From Candidatus Merdivicinus faecavium (GTDB lineage Bacteria > Bacillota > Clostridia > Oscillospirales > Ruminococcaceae), in the NCBI GenBank assembly GCA_018716285.1, contig DVKD01000015.1:1-64000 (forward strand): DNA of 64,000 bases, written 5' to 3'. The number at the start of each line of letters is the position of its first letter. The first letter of the stretch is position 1. The translations under genes and the position numbers were made by a program. Below are positions 37,501 through 45,820 of the stretch, piece by piece. The notes beneath the pieces are model-generated. The model had not been told where the DNA came from, did no database searches, and saw nothing but the letters and a program-made list of their open reading frames with translations.

Positions 37501-38109
37501 GAGGAATATAAAGAGGTCTCGGAGCGGTACGCCTTCCTCAAGGGGCAGGTGGACGACGCCGCCAGTTCGAAAAACGAGCTGGAGAAGCTCATCCGCGACC
37601 TGACCGGGGATATGGAGCGGCTCTTTTCCGAGAGCTTTGCCGAAATAAACCGCCACTTCGGCCAGATTTTTGCCGAGCTGTTCGGCGGCGGGACGGCGCG
37701 GCTCACCCTCACCGACCCGTCGGATGTGCTTTCTTCCGGGGTGGAGATTGCGGTGCAGCCGCCGGGCAAGATCATCAAAAACCTCGAGGCCCTGTCGGGC
37801 GGGGAGCAGGCGTTTGTCGCCATCGCGATCTATTTCGCCATCCTGAAGGTGCGTCCCTCGCCCTTCTGCGTCCTCGACGAGATCGAGGCGGCGCTCGACG
37901 ATGTAAACGTCGTCAAATACGCAAGCTACCTGCGGATGATGAGCGATAAAACCCAGTTTATCCTCATCACCCACCGCCGCGGCACAATGGAGGAGGCGGA
38001 CGTCCTCTACGGCGTCACCATGCAGGAGCAGGGGGTCTCCCGGCTGCTTGAGCTCAATGTGAGCGAGGCCGCGGCCAGGATGGCCCAGATGGAACAGCAG
38101 TCCCAGTAA
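34522..38109 (+). CDS. smc: chromosome segregation protein SMC
   Basis: A 1195-residue condensin ATPase. Walker A is GPNGSGKSNLSDA (31-43). Two long coiled-coil arms (about 170-500 and 660-1020) flank the hinge (about 515-640). The C-terminal head holds the ABC signature LSGGEQAFVAIAIYFAIL and Walker B CVLDEIEAALDD. Full family length. With ScpA/ScpB (not in the window) it compacts the nucleoid. ftsY follows after 12 bp. Confidence 0.98.
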   Translation: MFLKSLEMQGFKSFPDKTVVRFNRGLTAVVGPNGSGKSNLSDAMRWVLGETSSKTLRGEKMEDVIFLGTATRKAQGFAAVSLTFDNADRALAVDADEVTITRRYYRSGESEYQINGADVRLKDINELLMDTGLGRDGYSLIGQGKIAEIVSARPSGRREIFEEAAGISKYRYRKAEAERRLAAAEENLVRLYDILSELEGRVEPLRVQSEKAAQFLTLSAEKKKLEVSLWMRQLDKLREDLKEQQNKYLIAKGEDERQARQLEEAENRIKEAYARMQGCLTQAEEFQTLRQNLQSRIAEIRQEEAVRGNDITHHEESIRRLEGELLDLQAGETRRAGELRALEKQRDAAREAAVLLRARIEEGQKKLAGLSREQDDYASRAGELNRRANQIALDISRSNMLILTHENSAAEAESRAAAAGQEAETAAARLADEKEAAESLDGLLKEIAAHQQSLQNEQAGYEMKLAARRKKLDEAQGIEQQLDLAVKEKLQRARLLKDLEQNMEGFQYSVKAVMKAARSGQLRGVLGTVAQLITVRPDYATAIETALGGALQNIVVENAAAAKAGIRHLAAQKAGRATFLPVSEIRGGGALNEPGLSGEPGFVAAASALVDYAPEYAGIVRFLLGRIAVAEDLDAASAIARRYGYKFRVVTLDGQQVNVGGSFTGGSAAKNQGILSRKNEAEALSAEADALSVKKAEAGRRVSQISEEIAALQAKLTGIRAEQLTAREDQIRFEGDQKRYEQSSSQLLERQKELEKQRADNTRKAEEDRAEAKKLRDGLADLEKEAAAVREELSASQGSQDSLSDRRSALSDELSALGREEIASQKDEESLLGRIRELENARQSGEDQKARVEGDLARIRTACKKISAAIDTLREEAEQAAAKVLDYEQKGRELIALRQQIEGETTRLRQEERAVSADKERTAGELARLEEQKRAVQKDYDQIIRQLMDEYEMTRTEALEIAVPIEDPAKAQQELAGLKNRIRGLGNVNLGAIEEYKEVSERYAFLKGQVDDAASSKNELEKLIRDLTGDMERLFSESFAEINRHFGQIFAELFGGGTARLTLTDPSDVLSSGVEIAVQPPGKIIKNLEALSGGEQAFVAIAIYFAILKVRPSPFCVLDEIEAALDDVNVVKYASYLRMMSDKTQFILITHRRGTMEEADVLYGVTMQEQGVSRLLELNVSEAAARMAQMEQQSQ

Positions 38110-38121
38110 GGAGGAGTACGG

Positions 38122-39027
38122 ATGGGATTTTTTGATAAGATCAGAGAAGGCTTAAAAAAGACCAAGGACGCGATGATGAAGCAGGTGGAGACGGTCATCC
38201 ACTCCTTCACCAAGGTGGACGACGAGTTTTTGGAGGAGCTCGAGGAGATCCTCATCATGTCGGATATGGGTGCGGCCACCGCGGCGGACATCTGCGAGCG
38301 GCTCCGCGCCGAGATCAAGCGGACCGGCAAAAACGACACCGGCGAGGTCAAGGAGATGCTCAAGGGCATCATCGCCGACATGCTGCGGGAGGAAAAGCCC
38401 TTCCGCCTCGAGACCAAGCCCTCCATCGTCTTTGTCATCGGTGTAAACGGCGCAGGCAAGACGACCACCATCGGCAAGATGGCGGCAAACTATAAAGCGC
38501 AGGGCAAGAAGGTCCTCGTCGCGGCGGCGGACACCTTCCGCGCGGCGGCCATTGACCAGCTGGAAATCTGGACCCAGCGCAGCGGGGTGGACATCGTCAA
38601 GCACAAGGAGGGGGCCGACCCGGCGGCCGTCGTCTACGACTCCATCGAGGCGGCCTATGCCCGGGGGGTGGACATCCTCCTCATCGATACGGCGGGGCGG
38701 CTGCACAACAAGAAAAACCTGATGGCAGAGCTCGGCAAGATGTTCCGCATCGTCAGCCAGAAGGCGGAGGGCTGCGACGTCGAAGTGCTGCTCGTCCTCG
38801 ACGCGACGACCGGCCAGAATGCGGTCAACCAGGCCGAGCAGTTCATGGAAGCGGCGCAGATCACCGGCATCGTCCTCACCAAGCTCGACGGCACCGCCAA
38901 GGGCGGCATCGTCGTCTCCATCAAGAACCAGCTCGGGCTGCCGGTGCGGTTTGTCGGGGTCGGGGAGAAGATCGACGACTTACAGGAATTTGTGCCGGAG
39001 GATTTCGTAGAAGCGCTGTTCGAGTGA
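38122..39027 (+). CDS. ftsY: signal recognition particle receptor FtsY
   Basis: A 301-residue SRP-GTPase. The short N-terminal helical domain lacks the long acidic A domain, as in Gram-positives. G1 is [16 protein letters not shown]3 is [15 protein letters not shown], and G4 is [10 protein letters not shown]. The family's [12 protein letters not shown] closes the protein. It docks SRP-ribosome complexes on the membrane for co-translational insertion. Confidence 0.97.
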   Translation: MGFFDKIREGLKKTKDAMMKQVETVIHSFTKVDDEFLEELEEILIMSDMGAATAADICERLRAEIKRTGKNDTGEVKEMLKGIIADMLREEKPFRLETKPSIVFVIGVNGAGKTTTIGKMAANYKAQGKKVLVAAADTFRAAAIDQLEIWTQRSGVDIVKHKEGADPAAVVYDSIEAAYARGVDILLIDTAGRLHNKKNLMAELGKMFRIVSQKAEGCDVEVLLVLDATTGQNAVNQAEQFMEAAQITGIVLTKLDGTAKGGIVVSIKNQLGLPVRFVGVGEKIDDLQEFVPEDFVEALFE

Positions 39028-39142
39028 CCGGCGCGGGGTAACCCCGCTGTTAAGTCGCCGCGGCCGCACAGTGCCGGACCTGCTGCTGGACGGCTCGATA
39101 AACTCGCCGATTTGATAGGATTTATTTTCCATCGTGTTGTAG

Positions 39143-39161
39143 GGGCCGGGTCGCCCGGCCC
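39143..39161. repeat. GC-rich hairpin, possible dispersed repeat
   Basis: GGGCCGGG-TCG-CCCGGCCC, with a TTGTAGG lead. It resembles small dispersed hairpin repeats seen between genes in clostridia. Only one copy was noticed in this window. Confidence 0.35.
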
Positions 39162-39215
39162 GCGTGAAAGGCCGGAACGCCCCGGAAAAAACGGATGCAG
39201 AGAGGAATGACCAAT

Positions 39216-39506
39216 ATGACCAAAACAAAAGCCCTAAAAATCGCGGGGATCGTTTCCGCGGTACTCGCCGCCGTCTGGGCGGCGATCGTCTGGCTGCCGC
39301 GGCTGGCGCTCTTTTCGAGATTCGGCATCAGGCCGAACGCTTCCTCCATCGGGATCATCGGCGGCGCGGACGGCCCCACGCAAATTTATGTGACAGAAGG
39401 CGGGCGGGCGGCGTCCTGGCTGATCGGGACCATGCCGCTGATATTGGCGGCAGTTTCGGCCGCCTGCTTTCTCATCCGGAAAAAGCTTTTGAATAAAGGG
39501 GAATGA
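39216..39506 (+). CDS. small membrane protein with OadB-type GIIGGADGPT motif
   Basis: A 96-residue protein with two TM helices (~10-30 and ~68-88). The loop between them reads SIGIIGGADGPTQIYVTE. That motif is highly conserved in the beta subunit of sodium-pumping decarboxylases (OadB/GcdB/MmdB), which are normally ~350-400 residues long. Here only the motif and flanking helices are present, with none of the partner subunits nearby. Such mini-proteins occur in clostridia and are often annotated as decarboxylase beta subunits, but activity is unlikely. AGAGGA lies upstream of the ATG at 39216. Confidence 0.78.
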   Translation: MTKTKALKIAGIVSAVLAAVWAAIVWLPRLALFSRFGIRPNASSIGIIGGADGPTQIYVTEGGRAASWLIGTMPLILAAVSAACFLIRKKLLNKGE

Positions 39507-39508
39507 CA

Positions 39509-40093
39509 ATGGAAATCATCATCGCCACCGGCAACGCCGGCAAGGTGCGGGAATTCAAGCGGATGCTCGAGCCGTTCGGCTTCACCGTTTATTCCCAGAA
39601 AGAAAAGGGGATCGTGAGCAATCCCGAGGAAACCGGCGACACCTTCGCCGAAAACGCCCTCATCAAGGCCCGGGCGGTCTGGGAGCAGGCGCGCACCGCG
39701 GTCATCGCCGATGATTCCGGCCTCTGCGTCGACGCGCTGGACGGCCGGCCCGGGGTGTATTCCGCCCGCTATGCCGGGGAGGACGCGACCGACGCCGACC
39801 GCAACCGGAAGCTCCTCTCCGAGCTGGAGGGGGTGAATAACCGGTCCGCCCACTTCACCTGCGCCATCGCCTACATCGACGAGGCGGGAAAAGAGCGGGT
39901 CTTCGAGGGCATCTGCCCGGGGAAAATCGGCTTTGCGCCGAAGGGCGCCGACGGCTTCGGCTACGACCCGATCTTTCTCTGCGGGGACAAGACGTTCGGG
40001 GAGATGACCGCGGAGGAAAAGGACGCCGTCAGCCACCGGGGCCGCGCAAACCGGATGCTGGAAAATTATCTGAAACAGAATTTGGGACGATAA
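39509..40093 (+). CDS. rdgB: XTP/dITP diphosphatase (RdgB/HAM1)
   Basis: About 194 residues. The canonical HAM1 set is present: EIIIATGNAGKVREFKRML, DTFAENALIKARAVW, VIADDSGLCVDALDG with the catalytic Asp, KGADGFGYDPIF and SHRGRANRML. It removes ITP and XTP from the nucleotide pool. An ATG at 39503 overlaps the previous stop (ATGA); the ATG at 39509 has better spacing from AAAGGGGA. It is the second HAM1-type gene in the window. Confidence 0.95.
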   Translation: MEIIIATGNAGKVREFKRMLEPFGFTVYSQKEKGIVSNPEETGDTFAENALIKARAVWEQARTAVIADDSGLCVDALDGRPGVYSARYAGEDATDADRNRKLLSELEGVNNRSAHFTCAIAYIDEAGKERVFEGICPGKIGFAPKGADGFGYDPIFLCGDKTFGEMTAEEKDAVSHRGRANRMLENYLKQNLGR

Positions 40094-40108
40094 AGAAAAA
40101 GGAGAAGT

Positions 40109-40402
40109 ATGATGTTAAACAGCAAACAGCGTGCAAAACTGCGCTCGATGGCCAACGGCCTCGAGACCATTTTACAGATCGGCAAGGGCGGGATTAGCGA
40201 CAACACGGTAAAACAGATAAACGACGCCCTCCTCGCCCGCGAACTCATCAAGATCCGGGTGCTCGAAAACAGCCTCTACACCGCCAAGGAGGCGGCTTCC
40301 GAGATCGCCGCAGCCTGCGGCTGCGAGGTCGTCCAGGTGCTCGGGACCCGCATCACCCTTTATAAACCCAATCCCGAGGAGCCGGTCATCGCGCTCGACT
40401 GA
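40109..40402 (+). CDS. yhbY: YhbY-family CRM-domain RNA-binding protein
   Basis: A 97-residue single CRM domain. KQRAKLRSMANGLETILQIGKGGI holds the IGKGG loop, followed by LIKIRVLENS and VQVLGTRITLYKPNPE. YhbY proteins associate with pre-50S ribosomes. Adjacent nadD-yqeK-LCP-rsfS is the standard Firmicutes order. Either of two adjacent ATGs (40109, 40112) may be used. Confidence 0.94.
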   Translation: MMLNSKQRAKLRSMANGLETILQIGKGGISDNTVKQINDALLARELIKIRVLENSLYTAKEAASEIAAACGCEVVQVLGTRITLYKPNPEEPVIALD

Positions 40403-40431
40403 ATCTGTGACAGAGAGGGGAGTCGCTCAGG

Positions 40432-41019
40432 ATGGAGCGTTTCGGAATTTACGGCGGGACCTTTAACCCGATCCACAACGGGCACCTGCATCTCATCCGG
40501 GCGGCCTGCGCGCAGCTTTCCTTTGACCGGCTGCTCGTCGTCCCGGCCAACATCCCGCCCCACAAGGCGGCGGTGGACCTCGCCTCCAACCGCGACCGGC
40601 TGGAAATGGCCCGCCTTGCGACCGCGGGGATGCCGGGGGTCTGGGTGAGCGACATCGAGCTGCGGGCGCGGGGCAAAAGCTACACCGTCCTCACCCTCGA
40701 AAGGCTGCGCGCCCTTTTCCCGGAATGCAGGTTCACCCTGCTGATGGGGGCCGACATGCTCGAGAGCTTCGACCGCTGGCACCGCTGGCGGGATATCCTG
40801 AAACTGGCCGACATCGCCGCCTTCGCCCGGAACGAAGGGGAAGAATCGCTGCTCGAGCGGAAGGCCGCGCTGATCGGCAGGGCGCGGGTCGTCCGGGTCG
40901 AGCCGCTGCCGCTCTCCTCGACCCTTGTGCGGGAAAAGGTGCGGCGCGGGGAGGATATCTCGGATCTTGTGCCGGAGCCGGTGGCCGCATATATCTACGA
41001 AAAGGGGCTTTACAGATGA
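40432..41019 (+). CDS. nadD: nicotinate-nucleotide adenylyltransferase
   Basis: A 195-residue enzyme making deamido-NAD from NaMN and ATP. The nucleotidyltransferase HxGH motif is in YGGTFNPIHNGHLHL; the C-terminal SSTLVREKVRRG is the ISSTxxR motif. It is coupled to yqeK by ATGA. Confidence 0.96.
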   Translation: MERFGIYGGTFNPIHNGHLHLIRAACAQLSFDRLLVVPANIPPHKAAVDLASNRDRLEMARLATAGMPGVWVSDIELRARGKSYTVLTLERLRALFPECRFTLLMGADMLESFDRWHRWRDILKLADIAAFARNEGEESLLERKAALIGRARVVRVEPLPLSSTLVREKVRRGEDISDLVPEPVAAYIYEKGLYR

Positions 41020-41603
41020 AAACCAGCTATCCGGAATACGCAAAGCTGCTCGAGGAGCGGCTGACCCCCAAGCGCTACCGCCACTCCCTCAACGTGATGG
41101 AGCGCGCCGTGGAGCTCGCCAAAATCCACGGGGCGGACCCGCAGAAGGCGGAGCTCGCCGGTCTTATTCACGATATCGAAAAGAATTCGCCACCAAAAAT
41201 TTTGTTGCAATCCCTGCAAAAGTCTGGTATACTTTTATCGGATGCGGACTGGGCTTCGCCCCAGCTCTGGCATGCGCCCTGCGGGTATCTCTACGCCCGG
41301 GACAAGCTCGGGATCGCGGATGAGGATGTTTTGAACGCCATCCGCTACCATACGACCGGCCGCGCGGGGATGTCCAAACTTGAAAAGGTGGTCTATCTGG
41401 CCGACCTGACCTCGGCGGACCGGGATTACGGCGATGTCAAAGAGGTGCGCCGGATGGCAGACCGCGATCTGGACGGGGCGCTTTTTTACTCGATGCAGTT
41501 TATTCTGGGCGATCTGATCGCTCATGGCAGGCCGCTGCAGCCCGATTCACTGGCCTGCTATAACGAGATCGCCCTTGCGCGGGCGGACAAACCGGAGCGG
41601 TAG
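41016..41603 (+). CDS. yqeK: YqeK-family HD hydrolase (diadenosine tetraphosphatase)
   Basis: A 195-residue HD-domain phosphohydrolase. The HD pair is in AGLIHDIEKN, with an upstream His in KRYRHSLNVME and later YHTTGRAGMSKLEKVVYLAD. YqeK proteins hydrolyse Ap4A symmetrically. The frame is open upstream inside nadD, but the ATG at 41016 fits the family. Residues encoded at ~41180-41240 are locally AT-rich, which I take as ordinary variation. Confidence 0.93.
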   Translation: MKTSYPEYAKLLEERLTPKRYRHSLNVMERAVELAKIHGADPQKAELAGLIHDIEKNSPPKILLQSLQKSGILLSDADWASPQLWHAPCGYLYARDKLGIADEDVLNAIRYHTTGRAGMSKLEKVVYLADLTSADRDYGDVKEVRRMADRDLDGALFYSMQFILGDLIAHGRPLQPDSLACYNEIALARADKPER

Positions 41604-41630
41604 CGCATTTTCAAGAAAGGTGGACTTGCT

Positions 41631-42683
41631 ATGGCAAAAAAAGGGAACCGTCGGCGCAGGCTCTCGGTCTTTGACCGGGTGCTTCTTGCCGTTTCCATTG
41701 TGCTCATCGGCGTTTCGGCGGGCATTATCGGGTATGTCTCGCTGATGAACTGGGCGCCTCTGCCCGAGGTGGACGAATCCGGCAATGTGGCGAGCATCGA
41801 CGAGGAAATCCAGACCGCGGAGGAGAACCGCGGCAAGGTCACAAACTTTCTTGTGACCGGCATTGACTACAACACTCTCGATCCATCGGCCGGTACCGCG
41901 CGCGGCAAGCTGACCGACGTCATCATGGTCGTCCAGCTGAATCTGGAGACCAATGAGGTCAATATTCTGCAGATCCCGCGGGATACTTATGTCGGCACCG
42001 ACGTCTCCTCGACCGGCAAAATCAACGGCGTTTACAGCCGGAGCGGGCTGGAGGGCCTGGCGCAGGTCATCTATGACCGCTTCAAGCTGCCGGTCGACCA
42101 CTACGCAAACGTCATCATGGACGGATTTATCCGCATCGTCGATGCGGTCGGCGGGGTGGAGATCGATATCCAGGAGAGCTTTACGCTGGAAGGCTACACC
42201 TTCTATCCCGGCGTGCAGACCTTAAACGGCATCCAGGCGGAGAAGTTTGTGCGCGAGCGGTACAGCCGCGGCTCGGATATCGGGCGTCTGGACGCGCAGC
42301 GGCAGTTCCTTGCGGCTATGTTCCAGAAATTCAAGAGCCTTTCGCTCGGGGAGCTGACCAACCTCGTTCCCACTGTGATGGATGAGGTCACCACCGACCT
42401 GAACGTCCGGACGGTTTTGAGCCTCATCGAGGTGGTCATGAATATTGAAGTGGACGATATCCACTTCTACACCGTGCCCGGCGAGGGCTGCACTGCTTCC
42501 AACGGGCAGTCGGTCTGGAGCGTCCACCTCGAGCCGCTGGCCGAACTGCTCAACGAGAATTTCCGTCCCTTCGACGACCCGGTTCCGGCGGAAGAGTTAA
42601 ACCTCGTCGAGCTGCAGAATACAACCGATTATTACGATGATAATAAGTCTACCGTCGGAGATATCCTGAACGGGGACGAATAA
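41631..42683 (+). CDS. LCP-family wall polymer ligase
   Basis: A 350-residue LytR-CpsA-Psr protein that transfers anionic polymers to peptidoglycan. An N-terminal TM helix (~15-37) anchors an extracellular LCP domain. Key motifs are NFLVTGID, ARGKLTDVIMVVQL and LQIPRDTYVG with the catalytic Arg/Asp, plus RYSRGSDIGRLDAQRQFLAAM. The whole set is intact, unlike the degenerate copy at 60477. SD: GAAAGGTGG. Confidence 0.94.
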   Translation: MAKKGNRRRRLSVFDRVLLAVSIVLIGVSAGIIGYVSLMNWAPLPEVDESGNVASIDEEIQTAEENRGKVTNFLVTGIDYNTLDPSAGTARGKLTDVIMVVQLNLETNEVNILQIPRDTYVGTDVSSTGKINGVYSRSGLEGLAQVIYDRFKLPVDHYANVIMDGFIRIVDAVGGVEIDIQESFTLEGYTFYPGVQTLNGIQAEKFVRERYSRGSDIGRLDAQRQFLAAMFQKFKSLSLGELTNLVPTVMDEVTTDLNVRTVLSLIEVVMNIEVDDIHFYTVPGEGCTASNGQSVWSVHLEPLAELLNENFRPFDDPVPAEELNLVELQNTTDYYDDNKSTVGDILNGDE

Positions 42684-42694
42684 GGAGGATGCAA

Positions 42695-43051
42695 ATGAAC
42701 GCAAAAGAGCTGATGGAAGCGGCCGTCAAGGTGCTCGACAGCAAAAAGGCCCGGGATATCCGGGTGCTCCGGGTGGGGGATCTGACCATCCTCGGGGAAT
42801 ACTTCGTCATCGCGACCGGCTCAAGCTCCACTCAGGTCAAAATGCTGGCCGACGAGGTGGAATACCAGCTCGGGCAGCAGGGGGTAAAGCCTCATAACGT
42901 CGAGGGATATAAGAGCGAAAACTGGATCATCCTCGACTATACCGACGTCATCGTCCATGTTTTCCATGAGGAGACCCGCGATTTCTACGGCCTCGAACGC
43001 CTGTGGGCGGACGGGGAAAAGGTCGATATTTCCGGCCTTCTGACAGCATAA
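42695..43051 (+). CDS. rsfS: ribosomal silencing factor RsfS
   Basis: A 118-residue Iojap-family protein that binds L14 and blocks subunit joining in starvation. Motifs include LTILGEYFVIATGSSSTQV, the WIILDYTDVIVHVFHEETRDFYGLERLW region and a C-terminal Asp/Gly end. ATG at 42695 is preferred: an ATG at 42689 directly abuts the AAGGAGG SD. It ends the housekeeping run, and a strong terminator follows. Confidence 0.95.
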   Translation: MNAKELMEAAVKVLDSKKARDIRVLRVGDLTILGEYFVIATGSSSTQVKMLADEVEYQLGQQGVKPHNVEGYKSENWIILDYTDVIVHVFHEETRDFYGLERLWADGEKVDISGLLTA

Positions 43052-43058
43052 CGCAGCA

Positions 43059-43096
43059 AATATCCTTCCGGTCAAAACCGGAAGGATATTTTTTTT
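43059..43096 (+). terminator. terminator after rsfS
   Basis: A 14-bp perfect stem, AATATCCTTCCGGT / ACCGGAAGGATATT, with loop CAAA, then eight T. Confidence 0.95.
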
Positions 43097-43224
43097 CGGC
43101 GCGCCGGAAAAAATGCGGCAAAATGCGCAAAAGTCCCGAAAAAAATGCAACGCGTCTCCCCTTTTCCGGTACTATATGAATGAAAGCGAATTTTAAATTT
43201 TTTCGGGAAGCGGAGGGGAGAGAA

Positions 43225-44373
43225 GTGAAGCGATTGCGGAGACTGTTTGCGGGCCTTGCCGGGATTTTTGCGGCGTTTGCCATCACATCCTGCCAAGATG
43301 CGCCGGATACCGCGCCGACCACCGCGCTGATGCGCGCCACCATTATCTATGCCGGCGAAGGCAGCATCCTGGTGGTGCCCAGTGAGGCGGACGGCAGCAT
43401 TCCCAATGCGGACGACGTCTATTCACCCGGGGTCTCGGACGCGGAGATCGTGGACGTGGACGGAAATCCGCTCACAGCGGAGGACCTCTCCGCCGGGCAG
43501 GTGGTCGAGCTCATCTACGACGGCTATGTCCGGGAGATCTACCCGGCCGGCATCACCTGCTCCGAGGTGCGGGTCGTGGGGCGGCAGCCGGAGGGCTGGG
43601 AGGTCCCCACCGATTTGAGCCGGTTTTTCTCAGAGCCCGACCCCAACGACCCGTTTGCCAATATGCCCTCGATGGGGGTGGAGTACAGTGCCGGCGGGGC
43701 CGTGGGGTACACCTTCTCCGTCCGGGGGAACGCAAGCTGGGACGAAAACGGCGAGGCTGTCGTCGTCGATTCGGCCCTCCCCTTTGACGGGCGCGACCGG
43801 GTGCCGGTCATCACGGTCCAGGAAGGGTACGCCGAGGCGGCACTCTCCTTCTCCCGGGAGCCGGATTCCGTGACCTTACGCTGCTGGGAGTGGGAGGATC
43901 TGGCGGCAAACGGCGCGGGCGCGGAGGAGATCGGGATTCCGCTGGAGGGCAATACCTTCTCCTGGCCGGAAGAGCGGGGGAAATATCTCTTTGCGGCGGA
44001 TGCGGAGTGGGAAAACGGCCATGTCTCCTACCATTTCGCGGCGGACAGCCGGCTCTTTGCCCTGGAGATGGAGGAAAAGATCCCCCTCACGGACGGGGAG
44101 GCCGCCTACACCGCGATCAACCGGACCGGCGATGCGGCGGAGATCCTCCTCATCCCCAGGCTCGAGCGCCTGACGGAGGACGGCTGGGAGGATGTCCCGC
44201 TGGAGATGGGCTTCTGCGGAGTGCCGGATACAGTCAACGGGCGGATGGAGGGGAGCGTCCCCTTCTCCTGGTGGCCCGGGCTTGAAGCCGGGCTGCACCG
44301 CCTCTCCTTCTCCTGCACCTGCGCCGGGGAAGAATATTGGATCTCCTGTGTATTTGCGCTGACGGAGGGATGA
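43225..44373 (+). CDS. lipoprotein with C-terminal Ig-like domain
   Basis: A 382-residue protein. The GTG start at 43225 follows GGAGGGGAGA and gives a clean lipoprotein signal (AITSCQ, Cys23); an ATG at 43180 lacks an SD. The N-terminal part (~30-120) holds a small beta domain (IIYAGEGSILVVPSE, DLSAGQVVELIYDG). The last ~100 residues look like a bacterial Ig-like fold (AYTAINRTGDAAEILLIPR, LHRLSFSCTC). No enzyme motif is seen. It overlaps the next small gene and begins a cluster with two serpins. Confidence 0.78.
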   Translation: MKRLRRLFAGLAGIFAAFAITSCQDAPDTAPTTALMRATIIYAGEGSILVVPSEADGSIPNADDVYSPGVSDAEIVDVDGNPLTAEDLSAGQVVELIYDGYVREIYPAGITCSEVRVVGRQPEGWEVPTDLSRFFSEPDPNDPFANMPSMGVEYSAGGAVGYTFSVRGNASWDENGEAVVVDSALPFDGRDRVPVITVQEGYAEAALSFSREPDSVTLRCWEWEDLAANGAGAEEIGIPLEGNTFSWPEERGKYLFAADAEWENGHVSYHFAADSRLFALEMEEKIPLTDGEAAYTAINRTGDAAEILLIPRLERLTEDGWEDVPLEMGFCGVPDTVNGRMEGSVPFSWWPGLEAGLHRLSFSCTCAGEEYWISCVFALTEG

Positions 44374-44375
44374 CG

Positions 44376-44510
44376 ATGAACGGAAAGGAGCTGCTGCTCC
44401 CAATCCTGGCCTGTGTGCTGGCGGTGCTGCTCGCCGCCGCAGTGGGCGTGCGGCTGCTGTCGGACGGGGAAGCCATCCGTTCCGCCGCCGCTGCTGTTCA
44501 GCTGCTTTAA
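44376..44510 (+). CDS. 44-residue membrane peptide
   Basis: A short ORF directly after the Ig-like lipoprotein. GGAGGG lies six bases before the ATG. The peptide is one hydrophobic helix (ELLLPILACVLAVLLAAAVG) and a short polar tail. Its stop is 26 bp before the first serpin. Real by SD, coupling and composition; role unknown. Confidence 0.55.
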   Translation: MNGKELLLPILACVLAVLLAAAVGVRLLSDGEAIRSAAAAVQLL

Positions 44511-44535
44511 AATAAACAAAAAGGGGGATTTTGGA

Positions 44536-45789
44536 ATGAAACGCAATCGATGGGCAGCGCTGCTTTGCGCGGCGCTCTGCGCCATGCCGCTCAGCGGCTG
44601 CTCCGACGCGCTGGCTGCCGCACGGATTGAGGCGGGAACTCACACGGCAGATGCCGCTGCGGAGGAGCCTTCGGAAGCGTTCCTGCGCTCGCTCGCGGAT
44701 TTCACCGCAAAGACCGCCGCAGAGATTCTGCCGGAGGCAGGGGAGGGGGAGAACGCCCTCTATTCCCCCGCCAGCCTCTACCTCGCGCTGGCCATGACGG
44801 CCGACACCGCCGCCGGGGAGACGCAGGCGCAGATGCGCGCGCTGCTGGGGGCTAAGGATGCGGACAGCCTGCGCGCCGAAGCCGGGAACTGGTACCGCTC
44901 CCTCTGCTATGACGGGGAAAAGGGGACCCTGGCGGCAGCGGGGTCGCTCTGGCTCAACGAAGCCGTTTCCTTCCGGCAGGAGCCGTTCGACCGGCTGGCC
45001 GACAGCTACGGCGCTTACGCCTACCGGGCGGATTTCTCCTCGCCGGACTACCCGGAGACGGTCGCCGCCTGGGTGCGGGAGGAGACCGGCGGGCTGCTGG
45101 GGGAGGCCGCGGATTTTAAGCCCGGGCCGGATTCCGCGCTGCTGCTCCTCTCCACCCTGTATTTCAAGGGGATGTGGAGCGAGCCGTTTCCGGAGAGCCT
45201 GACGGCGGACGGGGAATTTTTCCTCGCGGACGGGAGCACCGTCACCGCCCGGTTCATGCGGCGGGAGACGGGGAGCGGATATATAAACGGGGAAGGCTTC
45301 ACGGCGGCGTCGCTCCCCTTCCGGGGCGGGGCGGAGATGCGCTTCATCCTTCCCGACGAAGGGGTCTCGCCCGCCGGGCTGGCTGCCGACCCGGAGACGC
45401 TCGCCGCCGCCCTCTTCCCGGAGGAAACGGTGTACGCGCAGGTGGACTTTCGCGTCCCGCAGTTTGATTACGGCGTATCGCTTGACGAGCTGGCCCGGCC
45501 TCTGCGCACTCTGGGGGTGACCGACGCCTTTGACGGGGCGCTGGCCGAATTCTCGCCGCTCTCGGAGGAGCCGCTCTTTCTCTCAAGCGTCCGGCAGGAC
45601 GCGGCGATCTCCATCGACGAGGAGGGCTGCGTCGGCGCGGCGTACACCGCGGTTTCGATGAACACCGGCGCAGCCATGCCGCCGGAGGAAAATTTTACCC
45701 TCGACTTAAATCGTCCCTTCCTTTTCGCGGTCATGGAGGGGGAGACCGTCCTCTTTGTGGGGATCGTCGAAAATCCGGCCGAAAGCTGA
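44536..45789 (+). CDS. serpin-family protease inhibitor lipoprotein, copy 1
   Basis: A 417-residue protein. The lipoprotein signal ends MPLSGCS (Cys22). The serpin core includes NALYSPASLYLALAMTADTA, LLLLSTLYFKGMWSEPF and LPFRGGAEMRFILPDEG. The C-terminal signature is LDLNRPFLFAVMEGETVLFVG. The hinge reads DEEGCVGAAYTAV, with small residues near P12-P10 as in inhibitory serpins. The reactive loop then runs SMNTGAAMPPEE, so P1 is likely Gly or Ala, an elastase-like specificity. It would trap external serine proteases while anchored on the cell surface. Specificity is inferred by alignment with antitrypsin. Confidence 0.93.
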   Translation: MKRNRWAALLCAALCAMPLSGCSDALAAARIEAGTHTADAAAEEPSEAFLRSLADFTAKTAAEILPEAGEGENALYSPASLYLALAMTADTAAGETQAQMRALLGAKDADSLRAEAGNWYRSLCYDGEKGTLAAAGSLWLNEAVSFRQEPFDRLADSYGAYAYRADFSSPDYPETVAAWVREETGGLLGEAADFKPGPDSALLLLSTLYFKGMWSEPFPESLTADGEFFLADGSTVTARFMRRETGSGYINGEGFTAASLPFRGGAEMRFILPDEGVSPAGLAADPETLAAALFPEETVYAQVDFRVPQFDYGVSLDELARPLRTLGVTDAFDGALAEFSPLSEEPLFLSSVRQDAAISIDEEGCVGAAYTAVSMNTGAAMPPEENFTLDLNRPFLFAVMEGETVLFVGIVENPAES

Positions 45790-45820
45790 CTGCGGCAGCG
45801 CTCTGAAAGGGGGTTTTACC

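Noticed and set aside
36292..37974. A 560-codon minus-strand frame opposite smc
   Set aside because: It is a Leu/Asp/Gly-rich shadow of coiled-coil codons; smc is unambiguous.
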